A stretch of 64,000 nt of DNA from Actibacterium sp. XHP0104. GTDB taxonomy: Bacteria; Pseudomonadota; Alphaproteobacteria; Rhodobacterales; Rhodobacteraceae. Each line of letters opens with the position of its first letter. Position 1 is the first letter of the stretch. Made by a program: the position numbers and the translations under genes. Shown here in pieces: positions 53,443 through 62,957 of this stretch. The stretch spans positions 124,001 to 188,000 of the forward strand of contig NZ_JAOWLE010000001.1 of assembly GCF_025751515.1 (NCBI RefSeq), given 5' to 3'. Under the pieces are notes generated by a model that saw nothing but the letters and a program-made list of their open reading frames with translations, was not told the origin of the DNA and made no database searches.

Positions 53443-55507
53443 GAAACTGGGGCTGCGCGCCCGGTTCGCGCTGTTCTTTGCAGCGCTGGCGCTGGGCGGG
53501 ACGGTGGCGATTGCCGCTGGCCTGTGGTGGGGGCACAGCCGCTCGGGCGGGGCCGCGCCGATCGACAGCTACATCATTGCCGGCGTGGCCGCGGTGGCGG
53601 GGTTGATCGGGCTGACCGTCTGGGTCGCCTTTCTGTTCGATGAAAACGTGGCCAAGCCCATTCTGGGGCTTGCCTCTGACCTGCACACCCGGGCGCAGGC
53701 CGATGTCTCGATAGAGATCGACCAGGCCCAGGGTCGCTATCTGGGCGCGCTAGCACCGGCGGCCAATGCCATTCACCACGCCCTGGCCGAGACCCGCGCC
53801 GCACAAGAACGTCTGATCGCCGAGGAGACCGCGCGGCTGAACAGCGAAAAGGCGCTGTTCGCGGTGCTGTTGCGTGACCTTGCCGAAGGCGTTGTCGTGG
53901 CCACGCCCGACCTGCGGGTGATGCTGTATAACCGCGAGGCCCACGGCCTGTTGGGCAATCTGGGGCTGGGGCGGCCGGTCAAGGCGTTCTTGCGGCCCGA
54001 GCCGCTGCTGCACGCGCTGGACCGGCTCGAGGCGCAGCTGGCGCGCGGGGTGGAAGAGGCCGAAAAGTTCCTGACCGCCAGCGCCGACGGATCGCGCATG
54101 TTGCTGGCCCGGGTCAGCCCGGTGATCAGCGAGGGCGAGCGCAAGGGCTATGTGCTGATGTTCCACGATGCCACCGAGGATCTGGAATCCCATGCCGAGC
54201 GCGACCACCTGTTTAACACGCTGCTGGAACGCGTGCGCCGGCGCACGGCGGCGCTGAACATGGTGCTGGACGTGGTGGATGCCGAACCCGACATGGCCGC
54301 CGAGGCGCGCGGCGTGTTCCGCACCGCGATGATGGACGAAGTGGCCGAGATGACCGACACGCTCAGCGAGATGAGCGCCCGCCACGAAGAGGCGCTGGCG
54401 CGGCACTGGCCGATGTCGTCTGTGGCCTCGAGCGACATTTTCGACGCGCTCAAGGCGCGGCACGACCGGGTGTTCACCATCGAGGGCGACGAGCAGTTCC
54501 TGAAATGCGACGGCTTTGCCGTGCTGGAAATGATGGACATGATCGTGCGCGGGCTACGGTCCGAGGACGGGCGCGAGGGCTTTACCCTGCGGGCCGAGCC
54601 GCAGGGCAAAGAGGTTTGGCTGATCCTGGAATGGGCCGGGGCCGAGGCCAGCGACGGCATGATCGACCGCTGGCTTAGGGCGCCCTTGTCCGAGGGCTAT
54701 GGCCAGTATTCGGGGCGTGACGCCCTGGAAGGGCACCGCACCGAGATCTGGCCCGAACGCGGCAGTGACAGCAACAGCCACCGCATCGTTCTGCCGCTGC
54801 ATTCGGCGCAGGTGCGCGAGCTGACGCCGGTGGATGCGCGGCCCGAGTTCTATGATTTCAACCTGTCGCAGGTTGAGATCGATTCCGACTGGGCCGATCA
54901 GAAGCTGTCGGAAATGAGCTTTGTCGTGTTCGACACCGAAACCACCGGTCTGACGCCCCGCCAGGGCGACGAGATCGTGCAGATCGCCGGGGTGCGGATC
55001 GTCAACGGGCGGATGCTGAAGGGCGAGGAATTCGACACGCTGGTCGATCCCAAGCGCAACATTCCGGCCGCCTCGACCGCAGTGCATCACATCAGCAATG
55101 ACATGATCAAGGGCGCGCCCGATATCGCTACGGCGGGGCGCGAGTTCCATGATTTCTGTCATGGCTCGGTTCTGGTCGCGCATAACGCGCCCTTCGACAT
55201 GACCTTCCTGAACCTCAAGGAAGAGGTGATCGGCCGCAAGTTCGATCAGCCGGTTCTGTGTACGGTTCTGCTGTCGGCGCTGCTGTTCGACCACTCGTCC
55301 CAGCATACGCTCGACGCGCTGGCCGAACGGTTCGGCGTGGTGATCCCGCCAGAGCTGCGGCACACGGCGATGGGCGACACCCGGGCCACGGCCGAGGTGT
55401 TCCTGCAGCTGATCCGCCTGCTTGAGGCTGACGGGATCACCACGCTGGGCGAGGCGATCAACGCGGCCAACCGCATGGCGCAAATCCGCAAGATGCAGAA
55501 CTACTAG
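53435..55507 (+). CDS. Sensor-kinase-like protein fused to a DnaQ-family 3'-5' exonuclease
   Basis: The protein has 690 residues. It has two membrane helices (about 9-31 and 43-68), a HAMP-like linker, a PAS-type domain (about 140-250), then a histidine-kinase-like part (about 255-460). In that part the usual phospho-accepting His is not visible (LERVRRRTAALNMVLDV lies there) and the ATP-binding boxes are weak. The C-terminus (about 495-665) is a complete DEDDh exonuclease: Asp500, Glu502, Asp588 in HNAPFDMTFL, His643 and Asp648 in HTAMGDTRATAEVF. The ATG at 53435 is set by GGGAGGGG six bases upstream. It is the end of the symporter cassette. Confidence 0.88.
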   Translation: MAEKLGLRARFALFFAALALGGTVAIAAGLWWGHSRSGGAAPIDSYIIAGVAAVAGLIGLTVWVAFLFDENVAKPILGLASDLHTRAQADVSIEIDQAQGRYLGALAPAANAIHHALAETRAAQERLIAEETARLNSEKALFAVLLRDLAEGVVVATPDLRVMLYNREAHGLLGNLGLGRPVKAFLRPEPLLHALDRLEAQLARGVEEAEKFLTASADGSRMLLARVSPVISEGERKGYVLMFHDATEDLESHAERDHLFNTLLERVRRRTAALNMVLDVVDAEPDMAAEARGVFRTAMMDEVAEMTDTLSEMSARHEEALARHWPMSSVASSDIFDALKARHDRVFTIEGDEQFLKCDGFAVLEMMDMIVRGLRSEDGREGFTLRAEPQGKEVWLILEWAGAEASDGMIDRWLRAPLSEGYGQYSGRDALEGHRTEIWPERGSDSNSHRIVLPLHSAQVRELTPVDARPEFYDFNLSQVEIDSDWADQKLSEMSFVVFDTETTGLTPRQGDEIVQIAGVRIVNGRMLKGEEFDTLVDPKRNIPAASTAVHHISNDMIKGAPDIATAGREFHDFCHGSVLVAHNAPFDMTFLNLKEEVIGRKFDQPVLCTVLLSALLFDHSSQHTLDALAERFGVVIPPELRHTAMGDTRATAEVFLQLIRLLEADGITTLGEAINAANRMAQIRKMQNY

Positions 55508-55508
55508 G

Positions 55509-56204
55509 TCAGACCGAGACCGCCGCCAGCAACCTTTCCTCAGCGACGTCAGCCTTGGCGCCGCTGAGGGTCACACGGCCCTGGTTCAGCACGTAGAACT
55601 CGTCAGCCAGCCCATAGGCGAATTTGAAGAACTGCTCGACCAGCACGATGGCCATCGTGTTCTGGTCGCGCAGATATTCGATCACGCGCCCGATCTGCTG
55701 CATGATATTGGGCTGGATGCCTTCGGTCGGCTCGTCCAGCAACAAGAGCTTGGGCTTGGTGATCATCGCGCGGGCGATGGCCAGCTGTTGCTGTTGGCCG
55801 CCTGACAGATCGCCACCCCGGCGGTTCTGCATTTCCTTCAGCACCGGGAACAGCTCGTAGATCTCATCAGGGATCATGTGTTCGCCACGGGGCAGGCAGG
55901 CATAGGCGGTTTCCATGTTTTCCCTGACGGTCAGCAGCGGAAAGATCATCCGCCCCTGCGGCACGTATCCCACGCCCTTGTGTGCCAGGTGATGGGCGGG
56001 CGGCCTGGCCAGGGTTTCGCCGTTCAGTACGATGTCGCCGCCTGATCGGTGATGTGTGCCCGACAGCGCCTTAAGCAGGCTGGTCTTGCCCACGCCATTG
56101 GTGCCCATGACGCAGGTGATCTTGCCGGTCTCGGCCACCATGTCGATATCATAGAGGATCTGGCTGCCGCCGTAATGCAGGGTCAGGGTCTTGGTTTCCA
56201 GCAT
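55509..56204 (-). CDS. urtE: Urea ABC transporter ATP-binding subunit UrtE
   Basis: The protein has 231 residues. Walker A GTNGVGKTSLLKAL, signature LSGGQQQQLAIARA and Walker B LLLLDEPTEG are intact. It is of the LivF type. Last gene of the urtABCDE block; only one base separates its stop from that of the convergent exonuclease gene. Confidence 0.93.
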   Translation of the reverse strand: MLETKTLTLHYGGSQILYDIDMVAETGKITCVMGTNGVGKTSLLKALSGTHHRSGGDIVLNGETLARPPAHHLAHKGVGYVPQGRMIFPLLTVRENMETAYACLPRGEHMIPDEIYELFPVLKEMQNRRGGDLSGGQQQQLAIARAMITKPKLLLLDEPTEGIQPNIMQQIGRVIEYLRDQNTMAIVLVEQFFKFAYGLADEFYVLNQGRVTLSGAKADVAEERLLAAVSV

Positions 56205-56207
56205 GGT

Positions 56208-56948
56208 TCAGCGTCCCAGGTAAACGTCGATGACGTGTTGATTGGCGGTCACGTGGTCCAGGCTGCCTTCGGCCAGAACCGAGCCTTCGTGAAAGACCGT
56301 GACCTTGCAGTTCAGCCGGCGCACGAATTCCATGTCATGTTCCACCACGACAACCGCGCGGGTCTTGGCGGCCTCGACCAGCAGGGCGGTGGTGTGCTCG
56401 CGCTCGGCCGGGCTCATGCCGGCGGCGGGTTCGTCGACCAGCAAAAGGCGCGGTTCCTGGGCCAGCAGCATGCCGATTTCCAGCCACTGCTTTTGCCCGT
56501 GCGCCAGCTCGCCCGATTTGCGCGGCAGCTCGGCGCGCAGGCCGATCTCATCCGCCAGGGCTTCGACCCGGTCGATATCGTCACTGCTGCGGCGATAGCC
56601 CAGAACCGACAGCGGGGTGCGGGTCTTTTTCAGCGCCATCACCAGGTTTTCAAGAACGGTCTGATCCTCGAACACGGTGGGGCGCTGGAACTTGCGGCCG
56701 ATCCCCGCGCGGGCGATCTGGCTTTCGTTCATTTTCAGCAGGTTGATGGATTTTTCGCCCCAGATCACCCGGCCCTCGTCGGGGCGGGTCTTGCCGGTGA
56801 CGATATCCATGAAGGTGGTCTTGCCCGCGCCGTTCGGCCCGATGATCGCCCGCATCTCGGCCGTGCCGATGCGGAACGACAGGTTGTTGATGGCGCGGAA
56901 CCCGTCAAAGGTGACAGAGATGCCGGAGACTTCGAGAAGGGTGCTCAT
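56208..56948 (-). CDS. urtD: Urea ABC transporter ATP-binding subunit UrtD
   Basis: The protein has 246 residues. Walker A GPNGAGKTTFMDIV, the LivG/UrtD-type signature LAHGQKQWLEIGMLLA and Walker B LLLVDEPAAGMSPAE are present. The His in the signature (LAHGQ) is characteristic of UrtD. Its start overlaps the urtC stop by four bases, and three bases separate it from urtE. Confidence 0.94.
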   Translation of the reverse strand: MSTLLEVSGISVTFDGFRAINNLSFRIGTAEMRAIIGPNGAGKTTFMDIVTGKTRPDEGRVIWGEKSINLLKMNESQIARAGIGRKFQRPTVFEDQTVLENLVMALKKTRTPLSVLGYRRSSDDIDRVEALADEIGLRAELPRKSGELAHGQKQWLEIGMLLAQEPRLLLVDEPAAGMSPAEREHTTALLVEAAKTRAVVVVEHDMEFVRRLNCKVTVFHEGSVLAEGSLDHVTANQHVIDVYLGR

Positions 56949-58177
56949 TTCTCGGCCTCCTGTTCGCGCAGCGATCCCATGCCGGGCCCCAGATCGGCGC
57001 CGTGGCGGTTGGGTGCGATGCGGCCCGAGATCAGGTCAAAGAGGCCGCCGATGCCCTTGGGCGCGAAAAGCGTGACCAGCACAAAGCTGAGCCCCAGCAG
57101 AACCAGCCACCAGTCGACCCATTTGACCGTGTAGAACCCCAGCGGGATGTCGGGGGCCTGACCGCCGGTGAACCAGGTCGACACCAGCGACACGAACCCC
57201 GCGCCGATCACCGCGCCATAAAGCCGCCCACGCCCGCCGATCGCCACCCAGACAGCCAGGTAGATGCTGGCGATGGGGGCCATTTCGGCCGGGTTGATGA
57301 TGCCGGCCTGCGGGTAATACAGCGCACCCGCGATGGCTGCGATGATGGCGGTGACGGTAAAGATGAACAGCTTGTAGCTTTCGACGTGATAGCCAAGAAA
57401 GCGCACGCGGGCCTCGTCATCGCGGATGCCGCGGATCACGCTGCCGAACTTGCCGCCGACGATCCAGGCCGCCAGAACATAGCCCAGCCCCAGCGCCAAA
57501 GCCGACGCCCAGAGGAAATAGACCGACAGTTCCGATTGCGGCACGCCCTCGGCTCCGGGGATGTTTTGCAGCCCCGACAACCCGTTGTTGCCGCGCAGCC
57601 CGCTGTCGTTCTGGAACAGGTAGAGTGCCAGCGCCAGCGTCATCGCCTGGGTCAGGATCGACAGGTAGACGCCGGTCACGCGCGAGCGGAAGGCCAGCCA
57701 GCCAAAGACAAAGGCCAGGATGCCGGGGATCAGCACCACCAGCGCCAGCTGCATGGTCAGGCTGTCGGCAAAGACCCAGATCGGCGGGATCTCGGCGCCG
57801 CCCACCACACCAAAGATTTGGGTGCCGATGCCTTCGCGGATCTCGTTCGGGGTCGGGGGCAGGGGCGCCTCGGCCAGCGAGTTGACGACGATGGCCTTGG
57901 TGCGCTCATACATCAGCCACATGCCGACCATGTAGCCGCCCAGCCCGAAAAAGGCGAAATGGCCCAGCGACAGGATGCCGGTGTACCCCCAGACCAGATC
58001 CATCGCGAGGGCGATCAGGCACAGGCAGAGCGTCTTGCCCAGCGTCTTGACCATCGAGGTCGAGATCACGTCGATGCCAAAGCCTTGGCTAAGGATGGTC
58101 ACGCCGATGGTAAAGGCGGCCAGCAGGGCGACAAAGATCATCACCGACGGGTTGCGGATAAAGAAGGGTTTCTGCAT
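56945..58177 (-). CDS. urtC: Urea ABC transporter permease UrtC
   Basis: The protein has 410 residues with about ten membrane helices, LivM type. Landmarks are DLVWGYTGILSLGHFAFFGL, SRVTGVYLSILTQAMTLALA and the EAA-like loop IRDDEARVRFLGYHVESYKL. It forms the channel with UrtB. Three bases separate it from urtB upstream and it overlaps urtD downstream. Confidence 0.95.
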   Translation of the reverse strand: MQKPFFIRNPSVMIFVALLAAFTIGVTILSQGFGIDVISTSMVKTLGKTLCLCLIALAMDLVWGYTGILSLGHFAFFGLGGYMVGMWLMYERTKAIVVNSLAEAPLPPTPNEIREGIGTQIFGVVGGAEIPPIWVFADSLTMQLALVVLIPGILAFVFGWLAFRSRVTGVYLSILTQAMTLALALYLFQNDSGLRGNNGLSGLQNIPGAEGVPQSELSVYFLWASALALGLGYVLAAWIVGGKFGSVIRGIRDDEARVRFLGYHVESYKLFIFTVTAIIAAIAGALYYPQAGIINPAEMAPIASIYLAVWVAIGGRGRLYGAVIGAGFVSLVSTWFTGGQAPDIPLGFYTVKWVDWWLVLLGLSFVLVTLFAPKGIGGLFDLISGRIAPNRHGADLGPGMGSLREQEAEK

Positions 58178-58180
58178 GGC

Positions 58181-60142
58181 TCAATCCCCCGCCGCGCGGC
58201 CCTTGAGGGCGATGATGCCCTTGGGGCGGAACTGGATGAAGATGATGATGAAGATGATCATGTAGGTCTGGGCGGCCAGCGTGTTGCTGGGGTTCAGCCA
58301 CTCGATGCCCTTTTGCAGGAAGCCGATCATCGTGGCGCCCAAGAGGGTGCCCCAGATGTTGCCCACGCCGCCCACGACCACGGTCATAAAGCTTTGGACG
58401 ATATAGTCGGCGCCCAGCTCGGATGTGACCTTGGCATAAAGGCCGATGGCCACGCCGGCGATGCCCGCGATGCCCGAGCCCAGGCCAAAGGTCAGCATGT
58501 TCACCTTGTCGGGGTTGATGCCCATGCTGGCCGCCATGCGCGGGTTCTGCGTGACCGCGCGGGTTTCAAGGCCCAGGCGGGTCTTGTTCAGCACGAACAG
58601 CAGCAGCACCAGGAAGATCAGGCTGAGCCCGAAAATCGCGATGCGGATATAGCTGATCGACACGACATCGTTCAGCACCAGCGCGCCGTCCAGCCAGCCG
58701 GGGCTGGTCAGCGGGCGGGCCTGGGTGCCAAAGATGTTCTTGGCGATCTGTTGCAGGGCAATAGAGATGCCAAAGGTCGCCAGCAGGGTTTCCAGCGGCC
58801 GGTTATACAGCCAGCGGATCACCAGACGCTCCATCGCGACACCGGCGGCAAAGGTCACCGCAAAGGCCAGAGGCAGCGCGACGATGATCGACACGGTGTA
58901 GTTCGGGATGAACTGCTGAACCACATAGCCGGTATAGGCGCCCATCATGATGAACTCGCCATGGGCCATGTTGATCACGCCCATCACGCCAAAGGTGATG
59001 GCAAGGCCGATGGCGGCCAGGAAATAGATCGAGGCCAGCGACAGCCCGTCCAGCGCGAGGTCCAGCGCCTGGTTCAGGCCGACGCGGGTCTTGATCGAGG
59101 TCAGCGCCTTTTCGGCGGCATCGGTCACGGCGCTGTCGGGTTCGGTGTAGAGGTCGTAGAACACATGGCGGGCCAGCGCGGCGTCGATATCGGCCTCGGT
59201 CACGGTCGGGGGCGCCAGCCCTTGACCCGCGAGTGTGGCATAGGCGCGGGCGCGGGCCGCGTCATTGTCCAGTTGCCGTAGTTTAATACCCCCCACCTGG
59301 CCATTTTCGATATTTGCGATCAGCGCGGCCTTTTGCTCGGAAAGCGGCACCAGAGGCGGGGCCAGCCTGGCCTCGACCAACAGGTCATAGGCGGCGCTGC
59401 GGCTAAGGTCGTCCGAGCCGGGTTTCAGCGTCTTGGCCACGTTCTGGCCCTGCGGCAGGCCGGGTGCGGCCTTGCGGGTGGTGGCCAGCAGAGGGTTCAG
59501 CGCGGCGCGGGCATCGACGCCCAGATCGGTTGAAAAGCTTTCAATCGCGGCCACGCGCGCGGCGCTGTCTGTGTCATAGGAAATCGTCAGGATACGTTCC
59601 AGCCGCTGTTTGCGGGCCAGCAGGGTGGGGTCGTCCTCGCCGTCGATCGAGGCGCGCAGGGCCTTCAGGTGCGAGGGCTCGGCGTTGCGTTCAATGGCTT
59701 GCAGACCCCTGGCACGTTTGATCGGGTCGGGATCGGTCAGTTGAAACTGGACCAGCGCGTTGGCGATCACACCGCGCACGCCCGCGTTCGGCTTTAGCTG
59801 GGTGACGGCCTTCCTGTCATACTCGCCGACGCTCTGCCCGGTGGCGATGTCGATCAGGCGGTAGCTGTCATTGCCGGCATCTTCGGCGAAAAAGAACAGG
59901 CCGTCCTCGTTGCGCTGAAACAGATCCTTGTTCTGCCACTTGAACAGCACTTGCCGGGTTTCCGGCAGGCCGGACGCGATCAGCGCGTCAACGACGGTGT
60001 CGATCGACTTGCGCGACGGTTTTGCAACCTCGGTCTGATAGGTTTGCAAAAGGTCCTGAATGGGCGTTTGCGCCAGCGCGACCAATGCGGTCATCATCCA
60101 GAACAGGGCCGCCCGAAGCCCGATGAGTATGAGTTTGGTCAT
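58181..60142 (-). CDS. urtB: Urea ABC transporter permease UrtB with N-terminal extension
   Basis: The protein has 653 residues. A signal peptide and a long helical, HEAT-like periplasmic region occupy about 1-350. This is known in UrtB but not in LivH. The permease part follows with FGVMGVINMAHGEFIMMGAY and SLIFLVLLLFVLNKTRLGLE. It is the second gene of the urt operon, 70 bases after urtA with a hairpin between. Confidence 0.94.
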   Translation of the reverse strand: MTKLILIGLRAALFWMMTALVALAQTPIQDLLQTYQTEVAKPSRKSIDTVVDALIASGLPETRQVLFKWQNKDLFQRNEDGLFFFAEDAGNDSYRLIDIATGQSVGEYDRKAVTQLKPNAGVRGVIANALVQFQLTDPDPIKRARGLQAIERNAEPSHLKALRASIDGEDDPTLLARKQRLERILTISYDTDSAARVAAIESFSTDLGVDARAALNPLLATTRKAAPGLPQGQNVAKTLKPGSDDLSRSAAYDLLVEARLAPPLVPLSEQKAALIANIENGQVGGIKLRQLDNDAARARAYATLAGQGLAPPTVTEADIDAALARHVFYDLYTEPDSAVTDAAEKALTSIKTRVGLNQALDLALDGLSLASIYFLAAIGLAITFGVMGVINMAHGEFIMMGAYTGYVVQQFIPNYTVSIIVALPLAFAVTFAAGVAMERLVIRWLYNRPLETLLATFGISIALQQIAKNIFGTQARPLTSPGWLDGALVLNDVVSISYIRIAIFGLSLIFLVLLLFVLNKTRLGLETRAVTQNPRMAASMGINPDKVNMLTFGLGSGIAGIAGVAIGLYAKVTSELGADYIVQSFMTVVVGGVGNIWGTLLGATMIGFLQKGIEWLNPSNTLAAQTYMIIFIIIFIQFRPKGIIALKGRAAGD

Positions 60143-60195
60143 GCTGCCCGAACCGGAGGGGGCCGTGACGCCCCCTCCTAACTTGACGTGATTGG

Positions 60196-60216
60196 CTAAG
60201 CCGGGGATCGGCTTAG
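60196..60216 (-). terminator. Hairpin at the urtA 3' end
   Basis: CTAAGCC (60196-60202) pairs with GGCTTAG (60210-60216) across the urtA stop codon. No T-tract follows, so it more likely protects or attenuates the urtA message than ends it, which would raise the binding protein over the permease. Confidence 0.5.
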
Positions 60217-61478
60217 TAGTTCGATTTCAGCTGCACGCAGCTTTCGGTCTCGGTGTTGTACATACCGCAGCCCAGATCCTTCCAATCGGACTTGAGCACC
60301 GCCGATTCCGGCAGGAAGTCGGTCCAGGCATCGCCCGGCACTTCGGCAGTCTGGCTGATGATATCGAACTGGCCATCCGCGAGGATCTCACCGATCAGAA
60401 CCGGTTTCGCCAGGTGGTGGTTCGGCAGCATCACGGCGGTGCCGCCGGTCAGGTTCGGCACTTCAAGCCCGTACATCGCGCTGCGCACCGCATCGACATC
60501 GGTGGTGCCTGCGGCCTCGACCGCCTTCACCCACATGTTGAAGCCGATATAGGTGGCTTCCATCGGGTCGTTGGTCACGCGCTCTTCGCCGGCAAAGGCT
60601 TTCCACGCGGCGATGAAGTCATCGTTGGCCTCGGATTCGGCCGACTGGAAATAGTTCCACGCGGCCAGGTGGCCGACCAGGTTAGCGGTATCCAGGCCCG
60701 ACAGTTCCTCTTCGCCGACCGAGAAGGCCACGACGGGGATGTCCTCTGCCGAGACGCCAGCGGCGGCCAGTTCCTTGTAGAAACCGATGTTGGCGTCGCC
60801 GTTGATGGTCGAGATCACGCCGACCTTTTTGCCGTCGGCACCCAGGGCCACGACGTCAGCCACGATTTTCGACCAGTCCGAGTGGCCGAACGGGGTGTAG
60901 TTCACAAAGATATCTTCCTCGGCGATGCCTTTGTCTTTCAGGTACTGTTCGAGGATCTTGTTAGTGGTGCGGGGATAGACATAGTCGGTGCCCAGCAGCG
61001 CGAATTTCTCGACGCCCAGCTCTTCGAGGTAATAGTCGGTGGCCGGGATGGCCTGCTGGTTGGGGGCGGCGCCGGTGTAAAAGACGTTTTTCGAGCTCTC
61101 CTCGCCCTCGTACTGAACAGGGTAGAACAGCAGGCCGTTCAGTTCTTCGATCACGGGCAGAACCGATTTGCGCGATACGCTGGTCCAGCAGCCAAAGATC
61201 ACGTCGACCTCTTGGTCCGAGATCAGCTCGCGCGCTTTTTCGGCAAAGAGCGGCCAGTCGGATGCCGGGTCGACCACCACCGGCACCAGCATCTCGCCGT
61301 TGATGCCGCCCTTGGCGTTCTGCTGTTCGATCATCATCAGAACAGTGTCTTTCAGCGTGGTCTCGGAGATGGCCATCGTGCCCGACAGCGAGTGCAGCAC
61401 GCCCACCTTGATGTCGGCTTGGGCGGCGCCGGCCAGGGTGGCGGTCAGGGCGGTTGCGGTAAGAAGGTGTTTGATCAT
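60213..61478 (-). CDS. urtA: Urea ABC transporter substrate-binding protein UrtA
   Basis: The protein has 421 residues. A signal peptide covers about 1-21 (MIKHLLTATALTATLAGAAQ). The mature part is an AmiC/UrtA-type binding protein with GVLHSLSGTMAISETTLKDT, FGCWTSVSRKSVLPVIEEL and NGLLFYPVQYEGEESSKNVF, which is specific to UrtA. It binds urea or short amides in the periplasm. The ATG at 61478 is chosen for the signal peptide. It diverges from the LysR gene. Confidence 0.96.
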   Translation of the reverse strand: MIKHLLTATALTATLAGAAQADIKVGVLHSLSGTMAISETTLKDTVLMMIEQQNAKGGINGEMLVPVVVDPASDWPLFAEKARELISDQEVDVIFGCWTSVSRKSVLPVIEELNGLLFYPVQYEGEESSKNVFYTGAAPNQQAIPATDYYLEELGVEKFALLGTDYVYPRTTNKILEQYLKDKGIAEEDIFVNYTPFGHSDWSKIVADVVALGADGKKVGVISTINGDANIGFYKELAAAGVSAEDIPVVAFSVGEEELSGLDTANLVGHLAAWNYFQSAESEANDDFIAAWKAFAGEERVTNDPMEATYIGFNMWVKAVEAAGTTDVDAVRSAMYGLEVPNLTGGTAVMLPNHHLAKPVLIGEILADGQFDIISQTAEVPGDAWTDFLPESAVLKSDWKDLGCGMYNTETESCVQLKSNY

Positions 61479-61580
61479 CGGTTTCGTGTCCCTCGTGTCA
61501 GATCGCGGGGAAGGCCCCCGTCGCCGCATCACCCTGTTAAGAATTCGGGGTTGCCGTCTTGTTCATAATTTGCGTAATCC

Positions 61581-61599
61581 TGTTGCAATAATTGCAACA
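61581..61599. promoter_or_regulatory. Perfect 19-bp palindrome, likely LysR-type operator
   Basis: TGTTGCAATAATTGCAACA is perfectly self-complementary around its centre and includes a T-N11-A core. It lies 16 bases before the LysR start and 102 bases before urtA, the usual place for divergent LysR control. Confidence 0.75.
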
Positions 61600-61614
61600 C
61601 TTAAGGGGCAGACC

Positions 61615-62523
61615 ATGCGACATCTGGCATTGTATCGGGCGATACGCGAGGTTGTTCGTGAGGGATCAATCCGAAAAGCCTCTGAAAAACTTGCAATTTC
61701 TCCGTCCGCCCTGAACCGGCAGATCCTCGCGCTAGAGGCCGAGATCGGCGCGCCGTTTTTCGACCGATTGCCGGTGGGGGTGCGGCTCTCGACTGTCGGA
61801 GAGATCTACTACCGCCAATTTATTGAGCATCTTGCCGATATCGACCGCGTTCTTGAAACGGTTGCCGACCTGTCGGGCACCAGAATCGGGCATGTGCGCA
61901 TCGCCATGAGCCGGGTGTTTGAGCAGGGGATGCTGCCGGCGCATGTGATGGCCTTTCGGGCCGATCACCCGAATGTGGTGTTTTCGCTGTTGCCCGCAGG
62001 GCCCGAAGAATTCGCCGAATTGCTGGCCGAGGACGAGGCCGACCTGGCGCTGATCGCCCAGCCGCAATACCGCGACGGTATCGAGACCCTGCAATCAGAG
62101 GAGCTGCCGGTTCAGGTGCTGATGGCCGATCAGGGCGTTTCGGGCCCGGTTGGCCTGGCCGAGCTGATCGACCTGGATATGGTGCTGCCGCCGGGGGCGT
62201 CGGGCCTGCGGGCGCATCTGGACATGAACTTCAAACTGCAGCGCCTGCCGCTGCGCCCGGCGGTGGAAAGCGCCTATCTGTTGCCGCCTTGGGGGGCGGG
62301 GGCGGGGGGGCTGGCGCCTAGCGCGCAGTTCTGCCTGGGCCCGTCCATCGATCCGCGCTGGCTGGGCGCGATCGGTGGCGTGGTGCGCCCGGTCGCGCGG
62401 TTCCGCCCGGCGCGCGTCGCCCTATGCAAGCGCGAGGGGCGGATCTTGCCGGTTGCGGCCGAGAAATTCGCCATGCAACTGGGTGCGGCTTTGGCCGATG
62501 CAGCGACCGCGCCGCGCGCCTAG
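61615..62523 (+). CDS. LysR-type transcriptional regulator divergent from urtA
   Basis: The protein has 302 residues. The N-terminal winged HTH is clear ([37 protein letters not shown]). The C-terminal effector domain is of the usual LysR length. By position it probably controls urtABCDE, sensing a nitrogen-related signal; that is inference. AAGGGG lies before the ATG at 61615. The stop codon is interlocked with that of dtd in CTAG. Confidence 0.9.
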   Translation: MRHLALYRAIREVVREGSIRKASEKLAISPSALNRQILALEAEIGAPFFDRLPVGVRLSTVGEIYYRQFIEHLADIDRVLETVADLSGTRIGHVRIAMSRVFEQGMLPAHVMAFRADHPNVVFSLLPAGPEEFAELLAEDEADLALIAQPQYRDGIETLQSEELPVQVLMADQGVSGPVGLAELIDLDMVLPPGASGLRAHLDMNFKLQRLPLRPAVESAYLLPPWGAGAGGLAPSAQFCLGPSIDPRWLGAIGGVVRPVARFRPARVALCKREGRILPVAAEKFAMQLGAALADAATAPRA

Positions 62524-62957
62524 AGGTCGATCCACAGCGTTACAGGCCCGTCATTGACCAGTGACACGGCCATATCGGCGCCGAACTCTCCGGTCTGGGT
62601 CGGAATGCCCAAGGCGGCCAGGTCGGCCGCGAATTGTTCATACAGCGCCTTGCCCTGATCGGGCGGGGCGGCGGTCGAAAAGCCGGGGCGGTTGCCGCGC
62701 GAGGTGTCTCCAGCCAGGGTGAACTGGCTGACCACCAGCGCGCTGCCGCCGATATCCAGGACCGAGCGATTCATCTTGCCGGCCTCGTCCTTGAAGATCC
62801 GCAGTTTCGAGATCTTGGCCGCCATGGCGCGCGCCTGGTCGGGGCTGTCGCCCTGCATGGCGCAGATCAGGATCATCAGCCCCGGCCCGCATTCTCCGAT
62901 CTTTTGACCTGCGACGTGAACTTGGGCCTGGCTTACACGTTGGACGACGGCGCGCAT
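62520..62957 (-). CDS. dtd: D-aminoacyl-tRNA deacylase
   Basis: The protein has 145 residues. The family motifs [20 protein letters not shown] and the C-terminal [10 protein letters not shown] (Gly-Pro pocket) are intact, and the N-terminus is [13 protein letters not shown]. It removes D-amino acids from wrongly charged tRNA. It converges on the LysR gene, sharing CTAG. Confidence 0.96.
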   Translation of the reverse strand: MRAVVQRVSQAQVHVAGQKIGECGPGLMILICAMQGDSPDQARAMAAKISKLRIFKDEAGKMNRSVLDIGGSALVVSQFTLAGDTSRGNRPGFSTAAPPDQGKALYEQFAADLAALGIPTQTGEFGADMAVSLVNDGPVTLWIDL

